64,000 nucleotides of DNA from Actinomyces marmotae (lineage in GTDB: Bacteria > Actinomycetota > Actinomycetes > Actinomycetales > Actinomycetaceae), in NCBI RefSeq assembly GCF_013177295.1, contig NZ_CP053642.1:1736001-1800000 (forward strand). The letters are read 5' to 3'. Numbering within the stretch: the first letter of the stretch is position 1; each line of letters starts with the position of its first letter. This document shows positions 17,334-24,468 of the stretch, piece by piece. The notes beneath the pieces are model-generated. The model worked only from the letters and a program-made list of their open reading frames with translations, had not been told where the DNA came from and made no database searches. The position numbers were made by a program, and so were the translations under genes.

Positions 17334-18182
17334 TCAGCTGTCGCGCGCGACCACGGTGTTGGATGCCTGGGCGCGGGGGCGCACGGTCAGGGAGTCGATG
17401 TTGACGTGGGCGGGGCGCTCCAGGGCCCACACGATGCACTCGGCGACGTCGTCGGCCACGAGCGGGGCGGCGACGCCCTCGTAGACGCGGGCGGCCGCGG
17501 CGGCGTCACCGTGGAGGCGGTTGAGGGAGAACTCCTCGGTGGCCACCAGGCCCGGGGCGATCTCGATGACTCGCACGGGCTCGCCGACGAGCTCGAGGCG
17601 CAGGGTGTTGGCGATGATCCGCTCGGCGTGTTTGGCGGCCACGTAGCCCGCGCCGCCGGGGTAGGTGGCCTGGCCGGCCGTGGAGGTGAGGAAGAGGAGG
17701 TCGCCGCCGCGCTGGCGCATCGCGGGCAGGAAGGCCTGGCTCACGCGCAGCGCCCCCAGGACGTTGCGCTCGTACATGGTCAGCCATTCCTCGGGCTTGC
17801 CCTCGGCCACGGGGTCGACGCCGATCGCGCCGCCGGCGTTGTTGACCACGGCGTCAATGGGGCCGGCCGCCTGGGCCTCACAGGCGAGGCGCTCGATGTC
17901 CTCCGGCTTCTGCAGATCGGCGGCGACCCAGGCGCAGCCGGTCTCGACGGCCAGGGCGGCCAGCCGCTCAGCGCGCCGGGCGGTGGCGACGACCTCCCAT
18001 CCGTGGGCGCGCAGGAGGCGAACGGTGGCGGCCCCGATCCCGGTGGAGGCGCCGGTGACGAGCGCGCGGCGCACGGGGGCGGACTCAGCCGGGGACTCGG
18101 GAGTGGATTCAGCCCTGGGCTCGATGGCGGGATCGGCGGTGAGCCCGGCGGGCGCTGATCGTACTGGGTCTGGGGTGCTCAT
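17334..18182 (-). CDS. Short-chain dehydrogenase/reductase
   Basis: NAD(P)-dependent classical SDR of 282 residues. It has the cofactor loop TGASTGIG, NNAG, and the active-site pair LTSTAG ... YVAAKH (Ser, Tyr-x3-Lys). Arg residues after the second beta strand (ATARRAERL) suggest NADP(H) preference. A Ser/Pro/Glu-rich leader of about 40 residues precedes the Rossmann fold. The ATG at 18180-18182 is used; a GTG six codons upstream is possible. It is divergent from proC across 126 nt. The substrate is unknown; small polyol or serine-type dehydrogenases of this class are common. Confidence 0.87.
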   Translation of the reverse strand: MSTPDPVRSAPAGLTADPAIEPRAESTPESPAESAPVRRALVTGASTGIGAATVRLLRAHGWEVVATARRAERLAALAVETGCAWVAADLQKPEDIERLACEAQAAGPIDAVVNNAGGAIGVDPVAEGKPEEWLTMYERNVLGALRVSQAFLPAMRQRGGDLLFLTSTAGQATYPGGAGYVAAKHAERIIANTLRLELVGEPVRVIEIAPGLVATEEFSLNRLHGDAAAAARVYEGVAAPLVADDVAECIVWALERPAHVNIDSLTVRPRAQASNTVVARDS

Positions 18183-18296
18183 TCGGCCATTGTGGACCAC
18201 CCCGCAGGGCCAGCGCCATGTGGATCATCTGAGATGGGAGGAGATCGGGCAGGGCCCGATGAGACCGCCACCGGGCGTTTTCACCCGCCGGAAGGG

Positions 18297-18302
18297 TAGC
18301 CT
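18297..18302 (+). promoter_or_regulatory. Possible -10 of leaderless proC
   Basis: TAGCCT is followed by 6 nt and then the proC ATG, and there is no Shine-Dalgarno sequence in between. This is the spacing of a leaderless actinobacterial transcript. Confidence 0.45.
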
Positions 18303-18308
18303 GGGGCG

Positions 18309-19133
18309 ATGACGACCTACGGTTTCATCGGCGCGGGGAACATGGCGGGCGCGATCGTTCGGGGGGCGATCAGCGCGGGCATCACCCCCGCCTCCCTCCT
18401 CGTCACAAGCGCCCATGGCTCGGCCAAGACCCTGGCCGAGGACACGGGCGCTGGGCACGTGCCAGACTCCGCGGCACTCACGCGGCGCCTGGGGGCGGAG
18501 GACGTCCTCGTCCTGGCGGTCAAGCCGCAGGTGCTGCCCGGGGTCGTGGAGGGGATCGCCCCCGTGCTGGCCGAGCGATCGCCGCTCGTGCTGTCCATCG
18601 CCGCGGGGCTCACCCTGTCGCGCCTGACCGCGCTCCTGCCCGACGGCGCCCGGGTAGTGCGGGCGATGCCGAACATGGCCGCCGGGGTGGGCGCCTCGAT
18701 GACGGCGCTGGCGGCGGGCCCGGGTGTCGACAAGACCGCCATGGCGCCCGTGCGCGCGCTTATGGGCGCCGTCGGGCGCACCGTGGAACTGGAGGACAAG
18801 GACTTCTCCGCCTTCGTGGGCCTGGCGGGCTCCTCCCCCGCCTTCGTCCTGACCCTCATCGAGGCGCTGTCCCGGGCGGGCGTGCTGGGCGGGATCCCCA
18901 AGAGCACGGCGGTCGAGATCGTCACCCAGGCCGTGCTGGGCTCGGCGCTGGCCGCCCAGGCGGGCAGCGCCGCCGAGCCGCCCCGCACCCCGGCGGATCT
19001 CATCGACGCCATCTGCTCGCCCGGCGGCACGACAATCGCCGGGCTGACGGCGATGGAGCGCGCGGGATTCTCCGACGCCGTCGTGCGGGCCTTCGAGGCC
19101 ACGGTCGCCAGGGACCGCGAACTGGGAGCCTGA
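18309..19133 (+). CDS. proC: Pyrroline-5-carboxylate reductase
   Basis: Last step of proline synthesis: NADPH-dependent reduction of 1-pyrroline-5-carboxylate. The 274-residue protein opens with the Rossmann loop GFIGAGNMAGAIVRG, has VLVLAVKPQVLP and VRAMPNMAAGVGASMTALA, and the C-terminal dimerisation/substrate motif AICSPGGTTIAGLTAMERAG. All family landmarks are intact. The ATG at 18309 follows a -10-like hexamer directly. It is transcribed toward pafA, with 44 nt between the convergent stops. Confidence 0.96.
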   Translation: MTTYGFIGAGNMAGAIVRGAISAGITPASLLVTSAHGSAKTLAEDTGAGHVPDSAALTRRLGAEDVLVLAVKPQVLPGVVEGIAPVLAERSPLVLSIAAGLTLSRLTALLPDGARVVRAMPNMAAGVGASMTALAAGPGVDKTAMAPVRALMGAVGRTVELEDKDFSAFVGLAGSSPAFVLTLIEALSRAGVLGGIPKSTAVEIVTQAVLGSALAAQAGSAAEPPRTPADLIDAICSPGGTTIAGLTAMERAGFSDAVVRAFEATVARDRELGA

Positions 19134-19155
19134 GGCCGCCCAGACCACGCAGGCC

Positions 19156-19175
19156 GCCCGGGCCGCGCCCCGGGC
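19156..19175. terminator. Short GC hairpin between convergent proC and pafA
   Basis: GCCCGGG (19156-19162) pairs with CCCGGGC (19169-19175) around a 6-nt loop, in the 44-nt gap between two convergent genes. Confidence 0.45.
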
Positions 19176-19177
19176 GC

Positions 19178-20716
19178 TCAGAGCCCCGGGGGCCGGATGC
19201 GCCGGATCTCCTCGGGGAGCAGGGCGCGGGTTCTCCCGATGAGGGCCTCGGCGGCGGGGTCGCTGGACGCCGCGGGATCGAGCAGATCGACGGCCGGCGA
19301 GGGAGGCGAGTCCAGGCGGATGCTGGACCAGGTGACGGAGAAGTCAGCGTCGCGATCGAGGCAGGCCTGGATAAAGGCGCCGCGCAGGGCGGCCCGCGTC
19401 GGTGGGGCCTGGGCGACCGCCTGCTCGATCTCCTGGGGTGAGCACAGCTCGGCCATCTGCCCCTGGGCGCGCAGGCGCTGGGTCAGGCCGCTGCTCGCGT
19501 CGAGGTCGTGGTAGGCCAGGTCCACCCGCCGCCGCAGCACGGAGAGCTCCTGGCCGCGCAGATCGGGGTGGCGCCGCCGGTGGGCTCGCATGACGCGCCG
19601 CTTGATCGCCCAGTCGATCTCCGTGTCGATGGCGCCGGCCTCCCGCGCCCGCAGGGCGCCGATGACCCGGGGGGCGAGGTCGCGCACGAGGTGCTCCGCG
19701 CCCTCGAGCGCGGGCGGGGCGCCGACGGCGTCGAGGCGGTCGAGCAGGCGCGCGAGGATCTCCTCCTGCACGTCCACGGGGGTGAGGGCCCGCCCGTCAC
19801 GGGCCCGCGCGGCCCGGTCCCCCCAGGGGCCCGAGCCCAGTGAGGCCAGCGCCTCCAGCGGGTCGGCCAGGACGATGCCGCCCATATCGACGCCCGCCTC
19901 AAGGGCGTCGAGGAGCAGGATGGTCAGGGCGGCGCGCAGGCCCGTCGTCGCCGAGGACATCGTGGTGTCGGCGCAGGTGATGTGCAGGCGCCGCAGGCGG
20001 CCCGGGTCGGCGTGGGGCTCGTCCCGGGTGTTGACGAGGGCCCGCTCGCCGGTGGTGTCGGCCGAGGCCAGGGCGCGCAGGTGGGGCGCCCTGGGGGACA
20101 GCGCCCAGGCCGAGTCTTCACCGTCCTCGCGCTCCTGGCCGTCCCCGGAGGCGCTGGCGGGCGCGGGGGCGCCCGAGCCCACGAGGACGGGCCGGGTGGC
20201 CAGGAAGGTGCAGAGCACGGGCAGGATCGCCTCCGGGCTCACGCGGCGGGGCAGGGAGTAGTTCTCGTGGCAGCCGTAGGTGTGGCCGGCGGAGTCGTTG
20301 TTGTTGGCCAGGACATGGATCGTCCCCGAGCCGCCGCCCCCAGCGCCCCCGGAGCCCCCAGCGCCCCCGGAGCCCCCGGCGCCCCCGGCGCGCGCGCCGC
20401 CCCCAGCGCCCTCAACACCCCCGGAGCCCCCGGCGCGCGCGGCGCGCCCGGCCATGGAGGCGATCAGGGCCCTGCCGGCCTCGTCCTGGGCGACGAGTTG
20501 GCGCACGGTGGCGCACTCGGCGGTGGCGTACTCGGGGTGCGAGCCAACATCGAGGTAGAGGCGCCCGCCGTTGGGCAGGAACAGGTTCGTGCCGCGGTAG
20601 CCCGGTGGGCGGTGGCGCATGAGCTCGTCGGCGGTGCGCGCGGGGTCCTCCGCTCGGCCGTCGGCGCCCAGGCGCAGCAGGCCGAACTCGGTCTCCAAGC
20701 CGAAGACGCGGCTCAC
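19178..20716 (-). CDS. pafA: Pup-protein ligase with a Gly/Ala-rich insertion
   Basis: Glutamine-synthetase-fold ligase that couples the C-terminal Glu of Pup to lysines of target proteins with ATP. It starts FGLETEFGLL and continues LFLPNGGRLYLDVGSHPEYATAEC, VLANNNDSAGHTYGCHENY and VNTRDEPHADPGRLRRLHI, the metal, ATP and Pup-groove motifs of PafA. At 512 residues it is about 60 longer than usual. The surplus is mainly residues 90-131, almost pure Gly/Ala/Ser (GGSGG, GGAGG units), inserted before GTIHVLANNN. A second loose segment rich in Gly, Glu, Asp and Ser follows PVLVGSG. The GTG start overlaps the pup stop by 4 nt (GTGA). Confidence 0.93.
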   Translation of the reverse strand: MSRVFGLETEFGLLRLGADGRAEDPARTADELMRHRPPGYRGTNLFLPNGGRLYLDVGSHPEYATAECATVRQLVAQDEAGRALIASMAGRAARAGGSGGVEGAGGGARAGGAGGSGGAGGSGGAGGGGSGTIHVLANNNDSAGHTYGCHENYSLPRRVSPEAILPVLCTFLATRPVLVGSGAPAPASASGDGQEREDGEDSAWALSPRAPHLRALASADTTGERALVNTRDEPHADPGRLRRLHITCADTTMSSATTGLRAALTILLLDALEAGVDMGGIVLADPLEALASLGSGPWGDRAARARDGRALTPVDVQEEILARLLDRLDAVGAPPALEGAEHLVRDLAPRVIGALRAREAGAIDTEIDWAIKRRVMRAHRRRHPDLRGQELSVLRRRVDLAYHDLDASSGLTQRLRAQGQMAELCSPQEIEQAVAQAPPTRAALRGAFIQACLDRDADFSVTWSSIRLDSPPSPAVDLLDPAASSDPAAEALIGRTRALLPEEIRRIRPPGL

Positions 20717-20901
20717 TGCCCGCCCTTCTGGACGAAGCCCTGGACGAACTCCTGGGCGCCGACGGCGAGCACGTCGTCGATCATGTCCAGCACGCTTCCG
20801 AGGTCCTGGCCGCGCACCGGGCCGGCGCCGCCGGGCTCAGGGGCGTCGTCCGGCGCGGGGTCGTCGTGGTAGGTGGATTGGGGCTGGGTGGACTCGCTCA
20901 T
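20713..20901 (-). CDS. pup: Prokaryotic ubiquitin-like protein
   Basis: A 62-residue small modifier beginning MSESTQPQSTYHDD. The N-terminal half is Pro/Asp/Gly-rich and disordered. The helical C-terminal half (LGSVLDMIDDVLAVGAQEFV) ends FVQKGGQ, the GGQ tail that Dop must deamidate to GGE before PafA can attach it. The ATG at 20899-20901 has GAGGAG about 6 nt upstream. It lies 25 nt after dop and its stop overlaps pafA, so prcB and prcA, which follow pup in Mycobacterium, are absent here. Confidence 0.96.
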   Translation of the reverse strand: MSESTQPQSTYHDDPAPDDAPEPGGAGPVRGQDLGSVLDMIDDVLAVGAQEFVQGFVQKGGQ

Positions 20902-20926
20902 CGCTGCTCTCCTCAATCGTGGGACG

Positions 20927-22654
20927 TCATGGTCGTGGAATGGTCGGGGCACCGGCCCTGGTGAGGACGGCGGCCTGGGGCGGGCCGAGGCGGCCGGCGC
21001 CCACGAGGGCCTCCAGGAAGTCCCTCGGGGTCCCGGGGGCCCGCAGCAGGGGCTCGGCCTGGGCCAGGCCGTAGGCCGTGGGCTCGTCGAGGGCCAGGCG
21101 CTCGTCGTGCTCGCCCCCGGCGTCGAGCACGACCGCCTGCCAGCCGGCGGCGCGCACGGCGCCGGGGAAGCGGGCCAGGAGGCGACCGCGCAACCACGCC
21201 CGGGTGGTGGGCGGCGGGGTGGCCAGGGCGGCGCGGACGCGCGCCTCATCGAGGCCCCCGGAGGCCGCCGCCGCGGCCGGGACCCTGCGCGCCAGGCCCG
21301 CGCCGACCTCGCCCCAGGCCAGGTCGACGGCGTGGAGGACGGGCTCGCCGGCCGCCCCCGGGTGGCGCTGGGCCGTGGCGCGCAGGAGCTCGCCCTTGGC
21401 CACCCATTCCAGGTGTCCGGCGGCGCCGGGCTCCCCGGCGCGCAGGCGCCGGAGCTCGTTGATCGAGGCCTGCCAGAAGGCCAGGAGCGCCCCGGTCTCA
21501 CGGCCGTCGGCGTCCAGGCCGTCCGCGAGCGCGGCGAGGTCGGGGATCAGTGGGTCGGAGTCGGGGGCCGGGTGGGGCGCCCCGGCGCGGTCGAGGTGGG
21601 CGACGACGGCGTCGAGGTAGGCCTCCAGCACGTCGAGGGGGTCGGCGCTCCCGCCGTCGGCCAGGGCCAGGCGGTGGGCGAGGGACGTGTCGCGCGAGAC
21701 CGCGCGCAACTCGGCGATCGGATCGGCCAGGGCCAGGCGCTTCCAGGGCGCGGCGCCGGGGGCGGGGTCCTCCGCGCAGCGGCACACCAGGGCGGCGATG
21801 CCCAGCGCCAGCCAGGTGATGGTGGGGAAGGCGCTCGCGTCGCCGGGAATGAGGTGCAGGCGGCGCCAGCGGGCGGGGTCGGCGTGGGGCTCGTCGCGGG
21901 TGTTGATCAGGGGCCGGTTCATGACTGTGGGCAGTCCGATAACCGTCTCGATGTAGTCGGCCCGCTGGGAGGCCTGGAGGCGGGCGCCACTGGTGACCGC
22001 CCCGGTGCCGGCGCGCCCCGCCCCGGTGAGCAGGGGGCGCGCGACGAGCAGGGGGATGAGGGCCTGGGCCAGCGCCTCGAAGGGCACGGCCCGGGGGACG
22101 AGGATGTTCTCGTGGGTCCCGTAGGAGGCGCCCTTGCCGTCGATGTTGTTCTTAAACAGGCGCACGGGCACCCCCCGCGAGGCCAGGAGCGCCGCGCCGT
22201 CGGCGAGCAGGGCCTGGCCGGCCAGGTCGTGCAGGACGGCCTGGGCGGGGGTGGAGCACTCGGGGGTGGCGTACTCGGGGTGGCCGTGGTCGTCGTAGAG
22301 GCGGCCGCCGTCGGGCAGGCATGTGGAGGTGCCCCGCTGCCAGGTCTCCTCCAGATCGGTCAGGCGCGCGGCGGCGCTGGTGCGCGGGGCCCGGGCCGCG
22401 GGGACGGGCCCGGGGACGCCGGCCTCGTCGGTGAGCATGGCGGGGTGGGCGTCCTCGCGGCGCATCTCGAAGCCGCGGGCGTCGCGCAGGGGCTGCTCGG
22501 CGGTGTAGTCCCAGCGCACGCCCTCGGGGCGGCCGTCACGGCGGGCGGCCTCGAGGCAGGCGTCGATGACCTCCGCGGCGCCGGCCCCGAGGATCCCGTA
22601 CTCGGTCTCGATGCCCATCACCCGGTCGGCCGGTCGCGGGCCAGGCCCGCTCAC
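20927..22654 (-). CDS. dop: Deamidase/depupylase of Pup
   Basis: Homologue of PafA that deamidates Pup-GGQ to Pup-GGE and removes Pup from substrates. It shows MGIETEYGILG near the N-terminus, CLPDGGRLYDDHGHPEYATP, FKNNIDGKGASYGTHENIL (the Dop-specific version of the ATP/Mg loop) and INTRDEPHADPARWRRLHLI. The 575 residues exceed the usual roughly 500, with extra Ala/Arg/Pro-rich linker segments. It starts with GTG overlapping the arc stop (GTGA). The next gene is pup, 25 nt downstream. Confidence 0.95.
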   Translation of the reverse strand: MSGPGPRPADRVMGIETEYGILGAGAAEVIDACLEAARRDGRPEGVRWDYTAEQPLRDARGFEMRREDAHPAMLTDEAGVPGPVPAARAPRTSAAARLTDLEETWQRGTSTCLPDGGRLYDDHGHPEYATPECSTPAQAVLHDLAGQALLADGAALLASRGVPVRLFKNNIDGKGASYGTHENILVPRAVPFEALAQALIPLLVARPLLTGAGRAGTGAVTSGARLQASQRADYIETVIGLPTVMNRPLINTRDEPHADPARWRRLHLIPGDASAFPTITWLALGIAALVCRCAEDPAPGAAPWKRLALADPIAELRAVSRDTSLAHRLALADGGSADPLDVLEAYLDAVVAHLDRAGAPHPAPDSDPLIPDLAALADGLDADGRETGALLAFWQASINELRRLRAGEPGAAGHLEWVAKGELLRATAQRHPGAAGEPVLHAVDLAWGEVGAGLARRVPAAAAASGGLDEARVRAALATPPPTTRAWLRGRLLARFPGAVRAAGWQAVVLDAGGEHDERLALDEPTAYGLAQAEPLLRAPGTPRDFLEALVGAGRLGPPQAAVLTRAGAPTIPRP

Positions 22655-24207
22655 TCCGTTCCCCCCAGCGGCCGGGCGGCGGTGACGGGCACGCCGCGCC
22701 GGCCGGTGACCCTGGCCCAGTCCTCGGGGCGGGTGGCGGCCACGAGCCCCCTGCTCTCGTCGAGCTCGTCGGCCAGGGCGGCGCGCAGGTGCTCGGCGGT
22801 CAGGCCCCGCCGCCCGGTGGTCACCAGCTCCTTGATGGCGGCCTTCTTGGCGCGGTCGACGATGTTGGCGAGCATGGCGCCGCTGGCGAGGTCGGCGGCG
22901 CGCAGCACCTCCACGCTGCCGTCGGCGTGGGTGAGCTCGACCATCTCGCTCCCGGGGGCGTGGGAGTAGAGGCGGGCGACGACGTCGTCGATGAGGGCCC
23001 GGATGGCGGCCGATCGCCCGCCCGCCGAGGCGATGAGGCCATCGCTCAGCGGGAGGTCCTCGGTGAGGTAGGTAGCCAGGATCTCGGCGGCGCCGTCGGC
23101 CGTGGGCCGGTTGATGCGGATCTTGACGTCAAGTCGGCCGGGCCGCAGGATGGCGGGGTCGATCATGTCCTCGCGGTTGGTGGCCCCGATGATGATGACG
23201 TTGTCGAGCTCGTCGACGCCATCGAGCTCGGCGAGCATCTGCGGCACCACGGTGGTCTCGACGTCGGAGGAGCGCCCGGAGCCGCGGGTGCGGAAGAGGG
23301 AGTCCATCTCGTCGAAGAAGACGACGACGGGGATGCCGGTGGCGGCCCTCTCCCGGGCGCGGGCGAAGATGACGCGGATGCGGCGCTCGGTCTCGCCGAC
23401 GTACTTGTCGAGGAGCTGGGGGCCCTTGATGTTGAGGAAGTAGGCCTCGCCCCTGCCCTTGGCGCCGAGCGAGCAGGCCACCGCCTTGGCGATGAGAGTC
23501 TTGCCGCAGCCGGGGGGCCCGTACAGGAGGACGCCGCGCGGCGGGGTGAGCCGGTGCTCGCGGTAGAGGTCTGCGTGGAGGAAGGGCAGCTCGACGGCGT
23601 CGCGGATGAGCTCGATCTGGGGGCCGAGCCCGCCGATGTCCTCGTAGGAGACGTCCGGGGCCTCCTCCAGGAGGAGGTCCTCGACCTCGGCGCGGGTCAG
23701 GGGGCGCAGGGCCATGCGCGCCGCGAGGTCGGCCACGAGGACGTCCCCGGCGCGCGGGGCGCGGTGGGAGAGCCCGTCCGCGAGCGCGAGGACCATCTCC
23801 TCGTCGTGGCGGGCGGTGACCAGGACTGTGGAGTCGTCGTAGGCCTCCTTGACGCTCACGACCTCCCCGCCCCGGGGACCCGGCGCGGTGGCGGTGATGA
23901 CGAGGTGCTCATTGAGGAGCACCTGGGCGCCGGGGGCGAGGGAGGAGGCGACGACGTCGGGCCCCACGCCCACGCGGTGGCGCCGGCCGGCCAGGGCGAC
24001 GTCCGCGGTGCGCTCGGTGGCGTGGGCGGCGATGACCGTGGCGTGGGCCAGCGGCGGGGCCTGGAGGGCCTGGAGGTCGTCGTGGAGGGAGGCGAGCTCG
24101 GTGCGGGCGGCGCGCAGGGCGTTCGCGAGCAGGGTGTTCTTGCGGGTCAGGGTGGCGACGTCGTCGCTCAGCCCCGCGATGCGCGCGTCCGGGGATTCCT
24201 CGGTCAT
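22651..24207 (-). CDS. arc: AAA ATPase ARC/Mpa, forming ring-shaped complexes
   Basis: A hexameric AAA unfoldase that recognises Pup-tagged proteins. The 518 residues comprise an N-terminal coiled coil (about 1-60, LTRKNTLLANALRAARTELA), two OB domains, and the AAA module with Walker A GPPGCGKT, Walker B VVFFDEMDSLF and arginine-finger segment NREDMIDPAILRPGRLD. The ATG at 24205-24207 is chosen because the in-frame upstream stretch is the tandem-repeat intergenic region. The C-terminus ends RPLGGTE and lacks the Tyr-Leu tail that mycobacterial Mpa inserts into the proteasome. This agrees with the missing prcBA genes. In C. glutamicum such an ARC acts without a proteasome, for example on ferritin. 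Confidence 0.94.
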   Translation of the reverse strand: MTEESPDARIAGLSDDVATLTRKNTLLANALRAARTELASLHDDLQALQAPPLAHATVIAAHATERTADVALAGRRHRVGVGPDVVASSLAPGAQVLLNEHLVITATAPGPRGGEVVSVKEAYDDSTVLVTARHDEEMVLALADGLSHRAPRAGDVLVADLAARMALRPLTRAEVEDLLLEEAPDVSYEDIGGLGPQIELIRDAVELPFLHADLYREHRLTPPRGVLLYGPPGCGKTLIAKAVACSLGAKGRGEAYFLNIKGPQLLDKYVGETERRIRVIFARARERAATGIPVVVFFDEMDSLFRTRGSGRSSDVETTVVPQMLAELDGVDELDNVIIIGATNREDMIDPAILRPGRLDVKIRINRPTADGAAEILATYLTEDLPLSDGLIASAGGRSAAIRALIDDVVARLYSHAPGSEMVELTHADGSVEVLRAADLASGAMLANIVDRAKKAAIKELVTTGRRGLTAEHLRAALADELDESRGLVAATRPEDWARVTGRRGVPVTAARPLGGTE

Positions 24208-24253
24208 GCCCGCCTCCTCGTCATTGGGGATCCACGCGGCCAGTTCTGGCACA

Positions 24254-24336
24254 ATCGTACCAATCCCCTCCCCCCTCGCGCGAGACCGGTTGAAAATAAG
24301 AGCGAGACCGGTCGAAAACAGGAGCGAGACCGGTCC
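24254..24336 (-). repeat. 22-bp tandem repeat and likely arc promoter
   Basis: CGAGACCGGT heads three units at 24281, 24303 and 24325, a 22-bp period (CGAGACCGGTCGAAAACAGGAG type; copy one has TTGAAAATAAGA). On the minus strand TACGAT (24254-24259) is a TANNNT -10 candidate for arc, 47 nt before its start. A related 22-bp unit lies at 39632-39670. Nothing else is recognised in 24208-24468. Confidence 0.6.
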
Positions 24337-24468
24337 TCGGGCCGAGGAGAGGGGCCGGGACCGGCCGATGGGGCCCGCCCCGCCCCTCACGGCCTGGTAG
24401 CCCACCTCACAGGCGCGTGGCCCCGCCCGCTTGGAGCGCTACGGCAGCACCGTGACAGAATCAGCGCC

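Noticed and set aside
22789..24468. 560-codon in-frame extension upstream of valS
   Set aside because: It is antisense to arc and crosses the tandem-repeat spacer.
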